The position numbers and the translations under genes are program-made. A stretch of 52,357 nucleotides of DNA from an uncultured beta proteobacterium (GTDB lineage: Bacteria > Pseudomonadota > Gammaproteobacteria > Burkholderiales > Burkholderiaceae_C): the NCBI GenBank assembly GCA_903886275.1, contig CAISLN010000120.1, positions 1-52,357 on the forward strand, given 5' to 3'. Positions within the stretch are counted from its first letter, which is position 1. Every line of letters starts with the position of its first letter. Positions 1-7,843 of the stretch are shown one piece after another. The notes under the pieces were generated by a model. That model saw only the letters and a program-made list of their open reading frames with translations. It had not been told where the DNA came from and searched no databases.

Positions 1-330
1 ACGGGCGCCAACACCCTGGTGACACTGGTGCGCGACCCCTTGGCGCTGCAGGACGGGTTGATCACCGTCGCGGTGCCACGCGAGGTGAGCGGCGCAGGCA
101 TGGGCTTTCGCTTCCCTCTGCCCACCCCGGTGGCCGAACAGACCGGCCCCGATGCCCCGCTGCAGATCACCACACTGAACGGTCAAGCCATGCCTGCCTG
201 GCTGCGCTACCAGCCCGAAACGCACAGCTTTGTCGCCTCGGCGCTGCCGCTGGGCGCGCTGCCCTTGCAGCTCTTGGTGCGCATCGGCAACAAGCATTGG
301 ATTGTGTTCATTGAAGAAGGCAAGATTTAG
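1..330 (+). CDS. C-terminal end of a large Ig-like repeat protein (5' truncated by window)
   Basis: The reading frame is open from base 1, so the gene begins left of the window; 109 residues are visible. The stretch GQAMPAWLRYQPETHSF looks like the putative-Ig (He_PIG, cadherin-like) pattern in which a Pro-Ala-Trp-Leu core is followed by a 'pattern-completing' segment. Such domains end many very large exported or surface proteins of Burkholderiales. The protein ends in a short basic tail. It converges with the yecA-like gene across a 39-bp gap. Which large protein this belongs to cannot be told from the visible part. Confidence 0.55.
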   Translation, partial: TGANTLVTLVRDPLALQDGLITVAVPREVSGAGMGFRFPLPTPVAEQTGPDAPLQITTLNGQAMPAWLRYQPETHSFVASALPLGALPLQLLVRIGNKHWIVFIEEGKI

Positions 331-369
331 TTGCACTTGCCCATCAACCGTGCGCTGTGGCGCCGCGCA

Positions 370-1200
370 TCAGGCGCCGTGGCACTTCTTGAATTTTTTG
401 CCGCTGCCGCAATGGCAGGCCTCATTGCGTCCGGGCAGGTCCGCCTTTTGCAGGGTCTGCACGCGCGGGCCGATGTTGCGCCAGAGTTCGCGCAGGTCAT
501 AAACACCCCAGACCGCATCGGCGAAAGCGTTGAAGCGGTTCAAGCTGACCGTGGGCACACCCTCTTCGTCAAACACCGATAGCGTGGGCTCATCGGTGTC
601 GTCCTCGGTCAGGGCGACCATGCGCAACAGGGCCTCATCGAGCCACTTGCGGCCTTCCTTGTCGCGCGGGGCCTGCCATTCGTCGGGCCAGTTTTCCACC
701 GCGTACATAAAGCCCACGGCCCAGACCTGTGCAAAAGAAGGCAGCACCTCACCGGCCATCTCGGCGCGCTCGGCCTCGGGCAGGGCTGCCACGGCGCCGC
801 GCACGTCCATCACCTCGGGGTGAAAGGCGCGCTCGTCGTCCAGGCTATCGACCTCGGCGGCCAGGCCCTGTTCGATATCGGTCCAGCGGCGCTGCCAGAG
901 TTCTGAAAAGCGCGCCTCTTGCGACGCATCGGCAAAGGCGCCGTGCGGCGCAGCCGCGCCGCCCTCGTCTTCACCGCTGTCGAGCAACACGGGCAGGTAT
1001 TCGGCCTGCGGTATGGCGCGGCGGCAGACGACGAGCGCGGCCATAAAGCCCTCGCAAAATTCCCATTGCGGGGTTTCGTCAAAGCGCTCACGCAGGTCGT
1101 CCAGAATGGCGTCGATCTCGTCGAACTCGTCCGGACTGAGGGGCATTGCGGTCAGCGGCTGGGGCGTATCGGAGGCGGGAATGGGTGTAGTGGATGTCAT
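370..1200 (-). CDS. UPF0149 (YecA-type) protein with C-terminal SEC-C zinc motif
   Basis: 276 residues. The N-terminal two thirds are acidic and helical (SPDEFDEIDAILDDLRERF, then CEGFMAAL near residue 49), as in the YecA/UPF0149 family. The last 20 residues carry a SEC-C motif, GRNEACHCGSGKKFKKCHG, with the Cys/His set that binds zinc in the tails of SecA and YecA. In the family, this tail is associated with ribosome or SecA contact; the exact role is not settled. The ATG at 1200 is the first in frame, and the length suits a YecA protein with a middle extension. It stands alone: a 500-bp region without an intact gene lies upstream. Confidence 0.85.
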   Translation of the reverse strand: MTSTTPIPASDTPQPLTAMPLSPDEFDEIDAILDDLRERFDETPQWEFCEGFMAALVVCRRAIPQAEYLPVLLDSGEDEGGAAAPHGAFADASQEARFSELWQRRWTDIEQGLAAEVDSLDDERAFHPEVMDVRGAVAALPEAERAEMAGEVLPSFAQVWAVGFMYAVENWPDEWQAPRDKEGRKWLDEALLRMVALTEDDTDEPTLSVFDEEGVPTVSLNRFNAFADAVWGVYDLRELWRNIGPRVQTLQKADLPGRNEACHCGSGKKFKKCHGA

Positions 1201-1499
1201 GGTCTGTGCAAATCAGGGGATGGGCGCTATTGTCGCGCCCCAGGAGACTGCGCCGTAGGAGCAGCTTCGATAAATGTTTGCCCAGCCGTTGCCTGGGCGC
1301 GGGTGGCTGGCCCTTGTTGCCAGCAGTTGCAGCTTGGAGATCGACCCTTGCCCTTTCTCCATTTGGATAGTTGGATAGCGCAAGGCACCCGATCAGGTAT
1401 CCGATGGTTGGGCATTCCCCTCCAGCAAGCCCCAGCGTCGGGCCTGCGCAATGGATGTTATCGCGCCGTCAAAAGGATGCGCTGATTCACGGTGGTGCA

Positions 1500-1690
1500 G
1501 AACACGAGGGTGAGGACAAAATGGAAAAGGGATCGCGTCGCACGGGCCAGACGGCCTGGGACATTGCGGTTCGGTACACCCAGGCCTTTCTGGACGATTT
1601 GCACATGCTGGGCATAGCCGTTGCGGACATGGAGAGAAACCTCACGCCACCGGCCGGCGTCCATCGTGTCGGCAGCCACTTTTCCGGACG
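1500..1690 (+). pseudogene. cysS-like relic (fragment of a cysteinyl-tRNA synthetase)
   Basis: The 500-bp stretch 1201-1701 has no intact gene. One frame, open from 1371 to 1745, contains GEDKMEKGSRRTGQTAWDIA followed by RYTQAFLDDLHMLGI. This pattern (EDKMEKG...YT-AFL-D---LGI) is the segment after the HIGH-containing fold in cysteinyl-tRNA synthetases. Neither the N-terminal HIGH region nor the downstream P-RAT-HI segment is found in frame; after about base 1640 the similarity is lost, possibly through a frameshift. I read it as a decayed or laterally acquired fragment rather than a working gene. Resemblance was judged by eye. Confidence 0.45.
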
Positions 1691-1701
1691 GGCTCAAGCT
1701 T

Positions 1702-2499
1702 TCATTGACGCCACTTCCAATAGGCGCGCTCCATCTCTTTTGTAGGGTATTGCCGACCGTCGTACTTCAGCACGTACTGAAAGGGTTGACGTTTTGACTT
1801 CTTTGCGTTGTCCAACTTGCTCGCTATGGAAATAACAAGGTCTGCAAATCCATTGCTTGTGGCCTTCGAGATCCCGACAGAGGTGGGAAAATTTTCCACC
1901 ACGGTCTCTGCATTGCCAAGATTGCACATGGCTGGCCCGCCACTCACAAACTGCCAATCTTCAAGCGCGAGACTTTCCAGCACAGGTCTGATGGCGGGTC
2001 CGTTCTGCACGAACAGCGTACGCGTAGCACCGGAACCACCCTCCGGACAGCTGGCTCCCCGTCCGTTGCTTTCCATGTCCACTGCAAACGCACGTACTTC
2101 CGGGGCAAGGTCATATCGCGCTGTGTCGATTTTCAGGCTGCTGGCGTGCAGTTCGGTTCCCGCATCCTCTTCCACTTTATTGCGATAAAGGCTGATTACC
2201 TTGCCCGACCCGGTTTCGCTTACCGCCACCACAATGGCTTTTACCGTCTCGACTGCCGTGGAATAACCCACAGCCAGAATCGTCTTGCCATTGTCTTTTG
2301 GCCAGACTTTGCAAGCCGCAGACACCACCACGCCCTTCTCAGACTGCGTGAACCGCGAAACACCCAGTTGGGTACCCAGTTGTGCCAGTTGGGTCGCGCT
2401 ACACCTTTGGGCAGCGGAGCCCTCACTGACCTGACCCATTGCCAGACCAACAACACCGAGCAACAGGCTACCCATTGCCACTTGGCGAAAACAATGCAT
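1702..2499 (-). CDS. exported protein of unknown function
   Basis: 265 residues. The first ~25 residues (MHCFRQVAMGSLLLGVVGLAMG, given here only as the signal region) form a plausible Sec signal peptide with a hydrophobic core. The mature part has short repeated Ser/Thr-rich segments, two Cys (SCPE and MCNLG) that could form a disulfide, and a basic C-terminus rich in aromatic residues (YPTKEMERAYWKW). I recognise no family. Base composition (~53 % G+C) is below that of the neighbours, and the gene sits between a relic and core genes, so it may be part of a variable patch. The ATG at 2499 is chosen because the signal peptide starts there. Confidence 0.65.
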   Translation of the reverse strand: MHCFRQVAMGSLLLGVVGLAMGQVSEGSAAQRCSATQLAQLGTQLGVSRFTQSEKGVVVSAACKVWPKDNGKTILAVGYSTAVETVKAIVVAVSETGSGKVISLYRNKVEEDAGTELHASSLKIDTARYDLAPEVRAFAVDMESNGRGASCPEGGSGATRTLFVQNGPAIRPVLESLALEDWQFVSGGPAMCNLGNAETVVENFPTSVGISKATSNGFADLVISIASKLDNAKKSKRQPFQYVLKYDGRQYPTKEMERAYWKWRQ

Positions 2500-2555
2500 C
2501 TAAATTTCCCCTGATGTAAACAATCAATGGCAGTCTACCGTGGGCGCCGGCTCTG

Positions 2556-3008
2556 TTACGCCGCAGCGCCTAGCGCCCATGAAAGCGCGGCGAGTTGGGT
2601 GGCAGTTTGCACACCCAGCGCGCGCAGTCGCTTGGCCAAGGTCAGCACGGCCTTGTCCTTGCTCAGCAGCAGGCTCTGGTGGGCGGCGGCCAGGTCGATG
2701 AACTTTTGGTCATCGGCGTCCTTGCAGGTCAGGGCCACCTTGGGCGCGACCTCGACCATCTGCACCAGGGCATCAAAGCTTGCCAGCACATCCAGGGCGC
2801 TGAGCCGGTAGTACTGCAGGCGTGGCACGATGTGGGTGTAGGCCAGCACGCGTTCAAGCTCATCGCGCATGGGCTGGCTGGCAATCCAGCGCAGCACACC
2901 CGACTGCAGCGCCACCAGCAACACCGGCGTGGCCGCATCGGCAAAGACAAACAGGTCGAGCACGATATTGGTGTCGAGCACGATGGCGCGCGAGCCAGTT
3001 TGTTCCAT
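2556..3008 (-). CDS. PIN-domain nuclease (putative toxin, TIGR00305-like)
   Basis: 150 residues. The PIN fold is visible: an N-terminal strand with the first acidic residue in IVLDTNIVLDLF, a central Glu in MRDELERVLAY, the acidic pair in CKDADDQKFIDLA, and a C-terminal LLLSKDKAVL. These match the single-stranded RNases of the PIN family annotated as toxin components. The frame is open further upstream, but the ATG at 3008 is preferred because it overlaps the methyltransferase stop codon (TGATG), which indicates translational coupling. No antitoxin-like gene is adjacent, so a toxin role is uncertain. Confidence 0.8.
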   Translation of the reverse strand: MEQTGSRAIVLDTNIVLDLFVFADAATPVLLVALQSGVLRWIASQPMRDELERVLAYTHIVPRLQYYRLSALDVLASFDALVQMVEVAPKVALTCKDADDQKFIDLAAAHQSLLLSKDKAVLTLAKRLRALGVQTATQLAALSWALGAAA

Positions 3009-4267
3009 CAGGAGGCGTCCGGTGCTTTGTCCTTGGCCATGCGTCCGGCGACCATATCGAACTTGAACAGGCGGCATTCCAGCGGGCCATTCCACATCGG
3101 CACGCGGCGCGATTCTTTGAGGCGCATCTTGCCCGGCAGCTTGAGGTCGGGCGTGAGCACCCAGGCCTGCCAGCCGGAGAAGTTCTTCTTCCAATGGCTG
3201 GCCAGTTGGCTGAAAAATTCGCCACCGTCTTCGGTCTCGGCCAGCTCGCGTGCGCCATAGCGGGCCTGCACGCCCTCGCCCGCCACACCGCCAATGCCGA
3301 TGCGCTCGCCATAGGGTGGATTGAGCAGCATGACGCCGCCGCCCTCAATGGGCGGCATGCGCTGCAGCGCGTCGCCACCGCGGAACTCGATGACATCGGC
3401 GACACCGGCGCGCTGGGCATTGCGCTGGGCAAAGTCCACCATGCGGTGCGACACATCGCTGCCGTAGATCAGCGCCTTCTGGCCGGGCTCGGGCTTGACC
3501 ACGGACTCGGCAGCCTCCTGCTTCATGTCGGCCCAGGCCTGGTGGCGAAAGGGCACGAACTTCTCGAAGGCAAAGCGGCGCAGCGAACCGGCCGCGATAT
3601 TGCAGGCGATTTGCGCCGCCTCGATGGCAATGGTGCCGCTGCCGCAGCAGGGGTCATACAGCGGCATCAAATCGGCGTCGCCATCGGCCCAACCGCTGGC
3701 GGCAATCATGGCCGCGGCCAATGTCTCTTTGAGCGGCGCGTCGCCCTTGTCCTCGCGCCAGCCGCGCTTGAACAGCGGCTCGCCCGAGGTGTCGATGTAG
3801 AGCGAGCAGTTGTCGGTGGTCAGGTGGGCGTAGATGCGCACATCGGGCCACTGGGTGTCCACATTGGGACGCACGTTACCGGCGACCTCGCGGAAGCGGT
3901 CGCACACCGCGTCCTTGACCTTGAGCGCGGCAAAGTTGAGCGAATTGAGCGGGCTGTGCTGCGCCGTCACTTCGATCTTGATGCTCTCCTTCGGGGTGAA
4001 CCAGCGCTCCCAGGGCACGGCCAGGGCGGCGCGGTAGATGTCGCTCTCGCTGCGGTATTCGGTGAAAGACACCAGCACCAGCACGCGCTGCGCCAAGCGG
4101 CAATACAGGTTCAGGCGCATGGCGTCGTCGAGCGAGGTGCGCACCGCCACACCCCCGCGCTGCTTGGTCACGCAACCGGGGGGCAGGCCGGTGATGCGCA
4201 GGGCTTCGGGAGCCAGATAGTCCTCCACGCCAGCGGCGCAGGGAAGAAAAAGTTGGAGTTGGTTCAT
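3008..4267 (-). CDS. THUMP-domain class I SAM-dependent RNA methyltransferase (RlmL N-domain/YcbY-like)
   Basis: 419 residues. The N-terminal half (residues ~1-165) is a ferredoxin-like plus THUMP RNA-binding region that includes VRPNVDTQWPDVRIYAHL. The C-terminal half is a Rossmann methyltransferase with YDPCCGSGTIAIEA as the SAM-binding loop and LLNPPYGER as the NPPY catalytic motif of N2-guanine methyltransferases. This matches COG0116, of which E. coli RlmL (23S rRNA m2G2445) is the best-known member; here there is no fused RlmK domain. The ATG at 4267 (MNQLQLF) is preferred over an upstream in-frame start at 4336 because family members begin this way. Its stop overlaps the PIN gene start. 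Confidence 0.88.
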   Translation of the reverse strand: MNQLQLFLPCAAGVEDYLAPEALRITGLPPGCVTKQRGGVAVRTSLDDAMRLNLYCRLAQRVLVLVSFTEYRSESDIYRAALAVPWERWFTPKESIKIEVTAQHSPLNSLNFAALKVKDAVCDRFREVAGNVRPNVDTQWPDVRIYAHLTTDNCSLYIDTSGEPLFKRGWREDKGDAPLKETLAAAMIAASGWADGDADLMPLYDPCCGSGTIAIEAAQIACNIAAGSLRRFAFEKFVPFRHQAWADMKQEAAESVVKPEPGQKALIYGSDVSHRMVDFAQRNAQRAGVADVIEFRGGDALQRMPPIEGGGVMLLNPPYGERIGIGGVAGEGVQARYGARELAETEDGGEFFSQLASHWKKNFSGWQAWVLTPDLKLPGKMRLKESRRVPMWNGPLECRLFKFDMVAGRMAKDKAPDAS

Positions 4268-4470
4268 AGGAATGTATGGGTGTACTTGTTCAGAGAAAAT
4301 GCGAATATCGGTTGAGGGTTTTTCCAGTCCACCCATTGGAAAGCGATTGCGCTTGCTTGCGCACTACAGCATCGGCCTGCTCATCCGGCATGCTTGCATT
4401 TTTGCATACAGCGCCGCACCAGGATGGGTAGCCGTGCACGCACGGCATGAAACGGGTAGCAGCCCGCGAT
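4268..4470. other. intergenic region between methyltransferase and accessory pair
   Basis: 203 bp upstream of the methyltransferase and downstream of the 174-residue gene, both on the minus strand. No gene is visible. Composition is mixed, with a short tract repeating GCTTGC and GCAT motifs. It is probably the junction between accessory DNA and the core gene, and should hold the methyltransferase promoter, but no clear -35/-10 pair was seen. Confidence 0.4.
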
Positions 4471-4995
4471 CTAATTGCGGTTCGCTATCAGACCCTTTTG
4501 CTGCGCACCGATTTCATTCAGCACCATCACCGCTATTGGCGGCAGGGCCCATGACTTCACAAGCGGCTTGAACACCAGCGACAGCGCTTCTTGCAATGGG
4601 GGCAACCATTCATTTTTGTGGCCCTTGATGACAAAGCGGAAACTAGCGCTTCCGAGGTCCAGTTCTTTAAAGGGCACCGGCAACTCAGTCAGCCCCGTCG
4701 GATGCCGTCCCAAACGCATCGCCACGCCAAGAAGAAATCCATTGGTGAGCTTGCTGCGAATTTCTGCAATGAATTCGGAAAAGTGAGGTTGCGTGCCAGG
4801 CCTCGGACTGCTAGCTTTCGCCTCCACCACCCATAGGGTGGGTCCTGCCCTTTGCTGCCGAAGCAGGAGGAACTCGGCCATTTGGACGCCTTCCTGCACG
4901 CGCTCGTAGCACTGGCTTTTCTCTATGTAAAAGCATTGCCCGGCCGGATAGGGGCCAAAGGTCATCCCCGATTCGATGATGGCTTGCGTGGTCAT
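4471..4995 (-). CDS. small protein with PD-(D/E)XK-like motif, partner of the adjacent ATPase
   Basis: 174 residues, no family recognised. Residues 37-60 hold a possible PD-(D/E)XK nuclease core: Glu41 in VQMAEFLLLR, then a strand LWVVEAK with Glu58 and Lys60, giving E-x16-E-x-K. The rest is predicted alpha/beta (FIAEIRSKLTNGFLLGVAMR). Its ATG overlaps the ATPase stop codon by 4 bp (ATGA), so the two are almost certainly co-translated. Pairing a RecF/OLD-like ATPase with a small nuclease-fold protein is a layout typical of anti-phage or DNA-processing systems. The nuclease assignment rests only on the motif and spacing. Confidence 0.6.
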   Translation of the reverse strand: MTTQAIIESGMTFGPYPAGQCFYIEKSQCYERVQEGVQMAEFLLLRQQRAGPTLWVVEAKASSPRPGTQPHFSEFIAEIRSKLTNGFLLGVAMRLGRHPTGLTELPVPFKELDLGSASFRFVIKGHKNEWLPPLQEALSLVFKPLVKSWALPPIAVMVLNEIGAQQKGLIANRN

Positions 4996-6005
4996 TGCAG
5001 GGCCAACTCCACTTCCTGCTGATAGAGGCGAATCGACTCGGCAATGATGGGGTTGTCCGGCATGCCATGCTTCAGGTCATCGCACACCCAGTCGCTGTCA
5101 GTGGCAGAAATAACCGGGATCGACCAGCCACGCTCCTGAGCGATCAGAAACAACTTCTTGACCACAAAATAGGAATGGCTGGCCATGAAAAACTGGATGC
5201 CGCGCTCGGCCAGCATCGCCACAATGTCCAACAACTGCGCGATGGCGGTGGGATGCAGGGCCGACTCTGGCTCGTCGATCAGCACCACCGATTGGGTATC
5301 CAGATAGCGATTGCCTAGCAGCGTGTCTAGAATGGCAATTTTCTTGATGCCTTCTGCCGTGACCCCTATCGGAAACTTGTGACGGCCTTTGACAAACAGC
5401 CAGCGGCCCGAGGCCTCGTCATACGCAACCACCCCACCCAGGATTTCCTCAAGCTTCGTACGTGACTGGGCGAACTCTTTGTAGTTCTTGCCCTTGCTGG
5501 GAGAAATGCGCAGCGCTTTAGCGAGGTCGAAGTAAGTGTCATCAAACCCAAACACCTTGTCCTGCTCCCGCGATTTCAAAATGACTTGATGCAACGACAG
5601 CACTTCCTTGGCGGGCAAAAAGACCGAGTTGCTCGCGCGTGGCGGCACCTGATTTTCCAAGCTTGAAATTTGCTTGCTGGTGTCTTTGCCAAAGCTGTAG
5701 GAGAAGTCCAGGTTGTCAACCGTGAGCACGCTCGACAAGGGCGCCTGCGCTCCTTTGCTGACCAGGTCGCCAATCTTTTCTGCCTGAAACGTCCAATACA
5801 GTTTGTCCGCCAGGATTTCGGAGGCCGAACGCTGCTCGTTGCCACGTTTGGTGTCTTCCAGCGTGCGCAGACTGCTGTAGATGGCCTTGAGCAAAAACGT
5901 CTTGCCGCTTCCATTGCCGCCAATGATCAGGTTGATCTTTCCCAGTGCCGACCAGTTGATGCCTGTGAGTGGACCAAAGTTGTCGAGTTTGATTTGATTG
6001 ATCAT
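4992..6005 (-). CDS. ABC/RecF-like AAA ATPase (AAA_15/AAA_21 type)
   Basis: 337 residues. It begins with the typical IKLDNFGPL strand, then Walker A GGNGSGKT (residues 29-36). A signature-like helix TAEGIKKIAIL precedes Walker B VVLIDEPESALHP (~237-249), followed by an H-loop in MASHSYFVVKK (~276). This is the arrangement of OLD/RecF/AriA-like ATPases, which have a coiled or helical insert between the motifs. The ATG at 6005 is chosen over 6038 because it has an AGAGAGG ribosome site about six bases upstream and gives the conserved N-terminus. G+C (~51 %) is well below rpoN next door, which suggests acquisition. It occupies the place where hpf/raiA usually follows rpoN. Confidence 0.85.
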   Translation of the reverse strand: MINQIKLDNFGPLTGINWSALGKINLIIGGNGSGKTFLLKAIYSSLRTLEDTKRGNEQRSASEILADKLYWTFQAEKIGDLVSKGAQAPLSSVLTVDNLDFSYSFGKDTSKQISSLENQVPPRASNSVFLPAKEVLSLHQVILKSREQDKVFGFDDTYFDLAKALRISPSKGKNYKEFAQSRTKLEEILGGVVAYDEASGRWLFVKGRHKFPIGVTAEGIKKIAILDTLLGNRYLDTQSVVLIDEPESALHPTAIAQLLDIVAMLAERGIQFFMASHSYFVVKKLFLIAQERGWSIPVISATDSDWVCDDLKHGMPDNPIIAESIRLYQQEVELALQ

Positions 6006-6068
6006 GCGTTGCCTCTCTTGCTTGGTGATTGACACCATACTTCATCAATCTGCTGCTGGATTCGAGCC

Positions 6069-6114
6069 GTCGTTTTGACTCCAAAAAAAACACTTTTTGT
6101 CGCTCAAAAACGAC
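6069..6114. promoter_or_regulatory. long inverted repeat upstream of the ATPase gene
   Basis: GTCGTTTTGA (6069-6078) is matched by TCAAAAACGAC (6104-6114) with one bulged base. Inside the loop CAAAAA and TTTTTG form a second stem. The structure lies 64-109 bases upstream of the ATPase start and 114 bases past the rpoN stop. It could be a terminator of rpoN transcription, an operator of the accessory pair, or a structured leader. The remaining part of the 6006-6227 gap shows nothing else clear. Confidence 0.45.
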
Positions 6115-6227
6115 CTGACGACATGCCACTGCAATGGCTCATTTCAGAATTTTCCCTAACAGGCCGTGGTCGGACCGGTCATCGAATGGTGCTTCTGTTG
6201 GGTTCATTCTTCACCCCAAGCTTGACG

Positions 6228-7829
6228 TTACAGCGCCTTGCGTAGGGAAGCGGGGGCAATTTTGAGGCCCTCGCGGTATTTGGCCACGGTACGACGCGCG
6301 CACTCGATGCCCTGCTCCTTGAGCATTTCAGAAATCTGGTTGTCCGACAGCGGCTTCTTGGCGCTCTCGGCGGCAATAAATTGCTTGATCAGCGCGCGCA
6401 CCGCGGTGCTCGACGCATTGCCGCCGGATTCGGTGCCCAGCCCCGAGCCGAAGAAGTACTTCAGCTCAAAGGTGCCAAAGGGCGTGGACATGTACTTGGC
6501 GGTGGTGACGCGGCTGATGGTGGACTCGTGCAGGCCGAGCTCGTCGGCAATCTCGCGCAGCACCAGCGGGCGCATGGCCAACTCGCCATGGGTGAAGAAG
6601 CTTTTTTGCCGCTCCACGATGGCGGTGCTGACACGCAAGATGGTGTCAAAGCGCTGCTGGATATTTTTGATGAACCAACGCGCTTCTTGCAGGCGCTGCT
6701 GCAGGGCGGCGTGGCTGGCGCTGTCCTTGCCGCCGCGGTGGTTGCGCAGCACATTGGCGTAGATGTCGTGCACCTTCAGGCGCGGCATCACATCCGGATT
6801 GAGCATGACGCGGAACTTGGGGCTCGCGGTGTTGGGCACCTGCAGCACCAGCACGTCGGGCACCACGATGTTGCGCTCCACATCGACAAAGCGCCGCCCC
6901 GGTTTGGGCTCCAGGCGGGCGATTGCGGCGATGGCTTCGCGCACCAGCGCGTCGCTGCCCACACCGAGCTGCACCAGGCGCTTGATGTCGCGCCGCGCCA
7001 GCAACTCCATGGGCTGCTGGCAGATGCGATAGGCCACTTGCAGCACCTCGCGGTCGTCCCAGTCCAGCTCCACATTCTGAAGCAGCGCGGCGATTTGCAG
7101 GCGCAGGCATTCGGCCAGTCCCCGCGCGCCCACGCCCACCGGCTCCAGGCTGTGCAGCAGACCCAGGGCCACGGTGAAGTGGTGCAGCAGTTCCTGCAAC
7201 TCCTCCTCGTCGGCCGGGTTCAGGGTGGCGGCCAGTTCTTCCAGCGGCTCTTCCAGGTAACCGTCGTCGTTGAGCGACTCGATCAAAAAACGCAGCGCGG
7301 CGCTGTCTTCGCCCGAGAGGCGCAGGCCCAGGGCCTGGCGGTGCAAAAAGGCCTGCAGGCTCTCATGGGTGCGGGCCAGTTCGGTGGCGTCCTTGTCTTC
7401 GTCGCCATTGAGGTTGTTGCTGCGCGCCTTGGCGTCCACGCCCCATTCGCCGTCGTCGGGGGACATCTCGGTGCTGCCGTCGCCATCCCAGTCAATGCCC
7501 TCATCGCCACCCAGGGGGGCGTTGTCTTCGTCGGTGCTGGTACTGGTGACGGTGGCGCTGCCCAGGTCGGGCATGGGGGCAGATGCGAACTCGCTGTCAT
7601 GGTCCGTTGCGCGGTCGCCCTCGCTGACCGGCGTGTCGGCCTGGCCCACGCCAAACTCCTCGCGCTCGGCCTGGTCTTCGGTGCGTTCGAGAAACGGATT
7701 TTCGTCCAGCATCTGGTCGACTTCCTGGCTCAGTTCCAGGGTGGAGAGTTGCAGCAAGCGGATGGACTGTTGCAACTGGGGCGTCAGCGCCAGATGCTGC
7801 GACACGCGCAGAGAAAGACCTTGCTTCAT
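6228..7829 (-). CDS. rpoN: RNA polymerase sigma-54 factor
   Basis: 533 residues. The N-terminus MKQGLSLRVSQHLALTPQLQ is region I, which binds activators and core polymerase. An acidic region II follows (about residues 55-140, rich in Asp/Glu/Gly). The core-binding and HTH regions come next, and the RpoN box ARRTVAKYRE near the C-terminus recognises the -24 element. The ATG at 7829 is fixed by the family N-terminus although the frame is open to 7961. It is 14 bp downstream of lptB and likely cotranscribed with lptA-lptB. Sigma-54 controls nitrogen, motility and other regulons through enhancer-binding activators. The usual downstream hpf gene is absent here. Confidence 0.97.
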   Translation of the reverse strand: MKQGLSLRVSQHLALTPQLQQSIRLLQLSTLELSQEVDQMLDENPFLERTEDQAEREEFGVGQADTPVSEGDRATDHDSEFASAPMPDLGSATVTSTSTDEDNAPLGGDEGIDWDGDGSTEMSPDDGEWGVDAKARSNNLNGDEDKDATELARTHESLQAFLHRQALGLRLSGEDSAALRFLIESLNDDGYLEEPLEELAATLNPADEEELQELLHHFTVALGLLHSLEPVGVGARGLAECLRLQIAALLQNVELDWDDREVLQVAYRICQQPMELLARRDIKRLVQLGVGSDALVREAIAAIARLEPKPGRRFVDVERNIVVPDVLVLQVPNTASPKFRVMLNPDVMPRLKVHDIYANVLRNHRGGKDSASHAALQQRLQEARWFIKNIQQRFDTILRVSTAIVERQKSFFTHGELAMRPLVLREIADELGLHESTISRVTTAKYMSTPFGTFELKYFFGSGLGTESGGNASSTAVRALIKQFIAAESAKKPLSDNQISEMLKEQGIECARRTVAKYREGLKIAPASLRKAL

Positions 7830-7843
7830 GTTCTGTCTGACAT

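Noticed and set aside
1371..1745. A working 124-residue gene in the cysS-like region
   Set aside because: Only the middle resembles CysRS; the beginning and end are unrelated and catalytic motifs are missing, so a relic is more likely.
2822..4315. Long plus-strand frame of 497 codons opposite the methyltransferase
   Set aside because: It mirrors the third-position G+C bias of the real minus-strand gene, is rich in Arg/His/Gly/Gln and shows no known motif.
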